DNA of 64,000 nucleotides, taken from Schizophyllum amplum. Its lineage: Eukaryota > Basidiomycota > Agaricomycetes > Agaricales > Schizophyllaceae. Shown here one piece after another: positions 59,432 through 64,000 of this stretch; position 1 is the first letter of the stretch; each line of letters opens with the position of its first letter. The position numbers were made by a program, and so were the translations under genes. The notes below the pieces were generated by a model. That model did not search any database, was not told the origin of the DNA, and saw only the letters and a list, made by a program, of their open reading frames with translations. Where the stretch lies: contig VDMD01000026.1 in NCBI GenBank assembly GCA_007026445.1, positions 365,874-429,873 on the forward strand. Reading direction: 5' to 3'.

Positions 59432-60625
59432 CTACAGATCCTGGACAAAATTCCAGCCAATTCGATAGTACGCGTAGCGTACGACCTCCCCCTTCACCCC
59501 GCTTCCCGCGTCGCATACGATGATATCCTTCCCCTCGATCACCAGCTGGGGCACGCTCGACGCCTCCGATGCCGTCGGAAACACAGTTTCGATGGTGCTC
59601 GACTCACTGTCGAATGTAGGACGTAAAGGGATGACCAAGTGGAAGGTGGGCGACAGGGCGATATGCGAAGACGTGCTGATCAACTTTGAAGACTTTCTGC
59701 TCAGAAGCCTTTCCAAACATCCCTTGATCCACGTTGCATGCGCTGCCTCGTATACAATATCGGCACCTAGGATCACGTCGAACGGCTCGTCGAGTGGAGG
59801 CGCTGGCGCATGCTCGCGAGGAAACGCCTGCCAATCCAGGCGGTGGCAGTCGAACACTACGCCTGTATCGTTGTTTTGCGGGAAATTCCAGCGGACGTTG
59901 GCAACAAGGTTGTGGAGCACAGACTCGTAAAAGTCCGTCGCGACGATGCGAGCGTCCAGCATCCCTAACGCTTGTACCACCTTCCCAGTTGCGATTCCGA
60001 CGAGGCCGGTCCCAGCGCCGAGCTCGAGGACACGGAGCGCGCGCCGCGACTGTACGAAGCCGAAGCTCTGCGGATCCTCTGCGATGGCCTCCGCAAGCAC
60101 GCACGCGCCGCCCCATGTCTGTGCGCCCACGCTATGGAAGTCGTGGTTGTCTAATGGGATATCTGTGAGACGCACGTCTATGGTCGGTGGCAGGTCCAAA
60201 TGCGTCGCCGGGAACGAGAAATTGCGCGTGAGGATACCTGCAGATGCCGGTCCCGCGCAGAGTGCGATGAGCGAGGTCGCATCGTCGAGGGTACTCTCTG
60301 GGACGTTTTCCAAGCAGCTGAGATATGCAACAAGCGCGCTGAGCCAGCGCAGGGAGTAGGCACGTTCGTACGCATCTCCGCGGAGCTCGTCTGCGGCCTC
60401 GACGTCGTCGGATAAGGAGATATTTGAGGTAAGCTTGACTGAGCTCTCGTCCAACACGGGCTCTCGTATACGAGAAGAGCCTCTGACGTGAGGATTGTAG
60501 ATCTTGCGCAGGTAAGAGATGCAAGCAGACAGCTCCAAGATGGATTGCCGGGGGATGCTTCCTATGGCGGGCAGTCGGATGGATGGTGCCGCTAGTTGGG
60601 CGGGATTTTGTATCTGGATGACCAT
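59432..60625 (-). CDS. Protein-lysine methyltransferase, METTL21 / Methyltransf_16 family
   Basis: Single exon, 397 residues from the Met at 60625 (MVIQIQNPAQ); an in-frame Met at 60760 would add 45 residues without family features. SAM motif I is VLELGAGTGLVGIATG, motif post-I VATDFY, and the family signature DVILGADIVYEAAHA contains the DxxY tetrad (DIVY). It is preceded by TWGGACVLAEAI, the usual WxxG/A substrate-side strand. The N-terminal 130 residues are helical, as in the fungal eEF2/eEF1A lysine methyltransferase group (Rrg1- and Efm-like). The exact target cannot be told. Confidence 0.88.
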   Translation of the reverse strand: MVIQIQNPAQLAAPSIRLPAIGSIPRQSILELSACISYLRKIYNPHVRGSSRIREPVLDESSVKLTSNISLSDDVEAADELRGDAYERAYSLRWLSALVAYLSCLENVPESTLDDATSLIALCAGPASAGILTRNFSFPATHLDLPPTIDVRLTDIPLDNHDFHSVGAQTWGGACVLAEAIAEDPQSFGFVQSRRALRVLELGAGTGLVGIATGKVVQALGMLDARIVATDFYESVLHNLVANVRWNFPQNNDTGVVFDCHRLDWQAFPREHAPAPPLDEPFDVILGADIVYEAAHATWIKGCLERLLSRKSSKLISTSSHIALSPTFHLVIPLRPTFDSESSTIETVFPTASEASSVPQLVIEGKDIIVCDAGSGVKGEVVRYAYYRIGWNFVQDL

Positions 60626-61324
60626 GAAGGAGGGGCAGGATGAGTGGATGCAAGACAAGCGAGGCGCTGGCTGGAAAGAGTGCAGTTTGAAAAGAAGGCA
60701 GGCAACGTGATCCGTGAGAATAAAAACTTGCCTGAGAATCGGGCAAAATCCGAAGTTCAACTTGGTGGCGGTTTCTTCTTGGCCGTGAGATTACTTATAC
60801 CTTTTGCCATGACTTATACCTTGTAACAATTACTCTTCGTCACGCAAGAGATATGGTGACCTCAATCTCGGGGCTACAGGCATGCATGTATCCTGCCTTG
60901 ACCCTTGGCAATCGCAATCCTCAGCCACAACGATCTGATAACTGATGGACGTTCAGAAACAGGCTGAAACAGGGCTCCTCCACCCTGAAGTCAGTATAGA
61001 ATCACAGGAAGCGCCTCCATCGCACACCTGGCACCGGAGATGCCTTTTGTATCTGAATCTTCTATACGAAGAGCATGCTCTCTACACTCGGAGCTTAGGT
61101 ACGGGCGGACATGAGAGGATCTGATGCAGATATATCGCGACACGCACCATCGTTTCGCCCAGGTAGCTTTGAAAGGCCACCTGGCGCTCCTTCTCACGGA
61201 GGCGCCGCCGTGGCAGCAGACGTGACGAAGCTCTCACAGTAGGCTTCGCCATAGAGCAAGTAAGATGGCAACGATAGTCTTACACGGATGGTACTTGATG
61301 CGCTCAGCAGTTGACTTGGAAAAT
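60626..61324. other. Intergenic
   Basis: No gene recognised. The left end is the promoter of the minus-strand methyltransferase; the rest is downstream of the kinase-less Bck1-like gene. Confidence 0.45.
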
Positions 61325-61877
61325 TCAACTGGCTGCCGCTCCTCGTAGGTTCATCATCGACGGCGTCGGAGAGATTCTGGGAAGAGTCTCGGTCAATACA
61401 CCGTACGACGAAAGCGTTAAACTTACTGAAGGTATCGTTCGTAGTCCCCGGATGGTGGTCGATCTCGCGCTGTAGAAATAAAGAACTTGAGGGTCCCAGT
61501 CGCGTCCCCGTGCCGTTCGCAAAGCTCGAACAACGTGTCGTCCGACAACGCCTCGCTGTGCGCAAAAGCGCCAATCTCTGACTGGTATATCTTGAAGCGT
61601 ATCCGCTGTGCCTCGGGGATGTTTATCTTTGGGGAAGAGGGCATCAGCTTTCAGAGACAAAGAACGCTCCCATTGGGCCCTGCCTTGGAGTATATACGCT
61701 CGCGTATATGGGCACCATCTGTCGCGCCTGAGATATCTATGACACGGTACTGCTCAGCATTGCAAGTGACAAAAACACGGAGGACGGCTGGTGGCCTGAC
61801 CTCGTGTAAGCTCTCAAATAAAAGATGCGCGTATACAAAGCACTACTCACATGAATGTGGCCGGTCCAGACGAACAT
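61325..61877 (-). CDS. Orphan RA-like-domain protein related to the Bck1/Ste11 MAPKKK N-terminal region
   Basis: A small four-exon gene of 131 residues: 61851-61877, 61684-61800, 61427-61626 and 61325-61376 (minus). The second intron uses a GC donor (AAG|GCAGGG); splicing restores ERI-YSK-INIPEAQRIRFK. The body reads VFVTCNAEQYRVIDISGATD, HIRERIYSK, IYQSEIGAFAHSEALSDDTL, FELCERHGDATGTLKFFIS, which matches the Ras-association-like segment before the kinase domain in fungal cell-wall-integrity MAPKKKs. In those proteins it continues into a long linker and a kinase; here it stops after SPTPSMMNLRGAAAS. No kinase lies downstream. It could act as a decoy or adaptor, or be a decaying partial copy. 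Family assignment rests on memory of the motif. Confidence 0.6.
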
Positions 61878-62838
61878 AGAGGCTCAAGCCCGGACGGTAC
61901 TTATAAGTACTCGCACTGCGCTGGCGCGATTGCGAAACAGTGATGCCTCGTTGCCGCTTGAAGCTGTAATCAGGCAGGCGCATTTGTGAAGGCGGCACAT
62001 GATGTGCGATGATGTGCGATATCGGTCACCAGTGCACTCGGCGGGCCGCCGAGAAAGAGCGAAGGTGGACGCCAGTGCGCGAGCACGGGCTCGAAGGCGA
62101 TTATGCGTCGCAAGAACATGATGCTTACGGCTGGCAGCGAGCCCACTGTGTAGGCGGGGTCGTTTACGCGGACGTTTTGGCGAGTGCAGTGTCAGCGCCA
62201 GCCGTTGACGGTAGCATCACAGGTCGGATACCTACGAGGCGATAGCAGGTTGATTGAGAAGAACACCAGAAGCCTTGGATAGCCGTCCGCTTTTCGCATG
62301 CAATGCTGCCTGCGTATGACCAAATGATTAGCATGAGATGCACGCTTCTTACGCTGGGCTCGCACCTTGCCAAGAAACCCGGGCTGCCAGAACGCGGATA
62401 CCCAGCCTGAGTCAATTTTCGCTTCAGAACTTCGGACCAGGGAGATGATCGAGGTAACCCCAGTAGGCAAGACTGCATATTATGTATGTGACGACATGGA
62501 CCTACAAGGGTCCGAGGAAGGGAGCAAAGGGCGTGAGGTAAACAAGACAAATGAAAAACGACGTCGCAGTAATAGGCGTGATGCTAAGTAGAGAGTGTTA
62601 TGATGGTACGGCATAGCAGCCGAGTGAAGTTACAGAACAATAATCAGTAGAACGCTGGAATCCAAACGTGCCCAGATCAACGTGCAAATTAGTAGACGTA
62701 CGAGACCATCATAATAAAGGGTATCAAATGGCTTCAAAACAGGTGTTAGTGGATCGGGTAGCATCTGGATGTCGACGATCAATACAAGTCGTCGATAGAC
62801 TGGACACGGCGTACCTGCGCAGCAACAGAGTCGCTAGC
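61878..62838. other. Intergenic; no supported gene
   Basis: 62164-62550 on the minus strand has an open frame and an intron-like GTGCGAG...CGCAG (about 62310-62367), but no recognised domain. It could be an upstream part of the RA-like gene or unrelated. Confidence 0.4.
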
Positions 62839-64000
62839 TCAGTTGCCAGACTCTTCCGTTTCCTTGTCCTTCGCCGCTTCCACAGCTGCGACGGGTTCGC
62901 TGGTGCTAAAAGCAAGCGTGGGTCCTGGTGTGGAGCCGGACACGACTACGCTCTCGGGCGCGGGTGGCATGTCTGCAGCCTCCTCGGGTACCGCATCATC
63001 GCTGCTTGCGGGGACGTCGATGGAAGGCGTCGCAGGGAGGTCGGAGACGTCAGGTACTGCAGGCGCATTGGCAGGCAGGACGGGCTCGCTCGAGACGATT
63101 GGGACGGAAGGTAAGTCCACCAGATCATCTCCCGCGTCCGGAGACGACTCAGGAATGAGTTGCACGATTGGGGCAGGGATGTTATCGTCAACCTGAACGT
63201 ACGTGGTTAACATCTGTTGCTTGTAACACTGCAGCTACGTACCTGAGTAGATTCGACAACAGCCTCATCTTCGGCCGCAACGGCAGGCTCTGATGTACCG
63301 TCGTCCGCGATGACTGGGACCTCAGCGTCTTCAGCTCCGCTTTTGCACGGGCATATGGTCAGCGGAAGAAGTAGCATCGACGTCGACATTGACAGCATCA
63401 TCGACATGCTCGTCGTTTGTGATTGAATCCTGCTCGACGATTTCCGGAACCTCATCTGCGGCCTCGGTCGGTGCGACTTCCGAGGAGGGCTGCTCGGTAG
63501 GGGGAGGAAGTGTTGCCTCCGGCTCGGGGTAGGTTGTGCTTCAGTGTCTTCCGCTTGCGCAGCTTCAGGTTCCACCGACTCCTCGGCGGGGGCAACGTCA
63601 ACGGCAGGTACAGGCTCTTCCAGGTCCTCCGCAGAGGCGGATACCTCCAACGGCTGCGTGGTCACCGGCACCTCGGTCGCGACATCACGGGTCGTTTCCG
63701 GCGCTGGCTCTTCTTCATCGACAACACTCTCCTGAACAGCCTCCCCGGCTTCTTCCTTGAGCTCGGCTTCTTCGACTGGAGTAGCATCGTCTGAAGGAGC
63801 CTCAGCTTCGACTGCAGCCGGTACAACGTCCTCGACAGGAGCTTCGACAGCAGGATCTTCCACATCATGCTCGACGGCGACAGGTTCTTCGGCAGGAGGA
63901 CTGGGCACTTCCTCCTCGACGACAGGCGGGGCCTCAAACCGGCTCGTCAGCCACCGCAGACGTCTCCTGCACAGACGGTGTGGGCTCCTCTTCCTCCAGG
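62839..64000 (-). CDS. Acidic Glu/Ala/Pro/Val-repeat protein, 3' part (5' end beyond the window)
   Basis: The C-terminal part of a minus-strand gene. The exon from about 63242 upwards is joined to 62839-63191 by a clean intron (63192-63241, GTACGT to CAG). The protein is a long low-complexity stretch of EEP, VPA and EAEAP-like repeats ending KDKETEESGN, with no globular domain. The frame is broken three times: near 63943 (EPV then stop, the other frame continuing EAPPVVEEEV), near 63527 and near 63345; the last two compensate each other, leaving about 60 out-of-frame residues. Either the gene is decaying or small indels are present. Function unknown; such acidic tails occur in many unrelated fungal proteins. 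Confidence 0.6.

Noticed and set aside
62164..62550. 128-residue minus-strand ORF with an intron-like segment
   Set aside because: No recognised domain and no clear link to the RA-like gene; reported only as part of an intergenic description.

Overview
The window is nuclear DNA from a filamentous basidiomycete, most likely an Agaricomycete and plausibly a white-rot polypore. The evidence is GC-rich coding sequence, genes cut by many introns of about 45-60 nt with GTRNGT donors, CTRAC branch points and YAG acceptors, close packing of head-to-head and tail-to-tail genes, and a secreted GH115 xylan alpha-glucuronidase beside ordinary housekeeping genes. No tRNA, rRNA, CRISPR array or recognisable transposase was found. 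All assignments come from reading the sequence and from remembered family motifs; no database search was run.

Layout. 1-7.1 kb is ORF-poor and repeat-rich. It holds a TATA-headed locus (A, 3.65-6.3 kb) with a chain of canonical introns but no convincing protein, a GC-hairpin array and six copies of an exact-length 33-bp core. 7.1-15.5 kb carries a TMEM184/Ost-alpha-like membrane protein (minus), a decayed peptide-transporter copy, a small cupin and an intact PTR2-type peptide transporter. 16.05-17.56 kb is a truncated direct duplicate of the 5' part of a P4-ATPase (flippase) gene whose full-length version lies at 26.6-32.2 kb. The roughly 8.8 kb between the copies is accessory DNA: a 1.2-kb purine tract, a second intron-bearing ORF-poor stretch (D, minus strand) and a locus (B, 23.5-25.6 kb) that shares the 33-bp core family with locus A.

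32.7-64 kb is a gene-dense core block: TMT1/METTL7-like methyltransferase, inverted F-box relic, eisosome PIL1, mitochondrial dihydrolipoamide dehydrogenase, acyl-CoA synthetase, type-B carboxylesterase, basic Lys/Ala/Ser-repeat protein, GH115, ABHD12-like hydrolase, F-box protein, PEX19, CAD/ADH6-type alcohol dehydrogenase, METTL21-type methyltransferase, a 131-residue protein resembling the Ras-association-like region of the Bck1 MAPKKK but with no kinase, and the 3' part of an acidic repetitive gene running off the right edge. The genes do not form one pathway. Loose themes are lipid and membrane biology (flippase, eisosome, acyl-CoA synthetase, ABHD12, PEX19) and plant-wall use (GH115, carboxylesterase, alcohol dehydrogenase).

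The most unusual material is the A/B family of spliced but apparently non-coding loci, the partial flippase duplication with a one-base G-run difference that breaks the full-length copy, and the kinase-less Bck1-like mini-gene. Several otherwise clean genes carry single small indels or one bad splice site, so either recent decay or draft-assembly indels must be considered.
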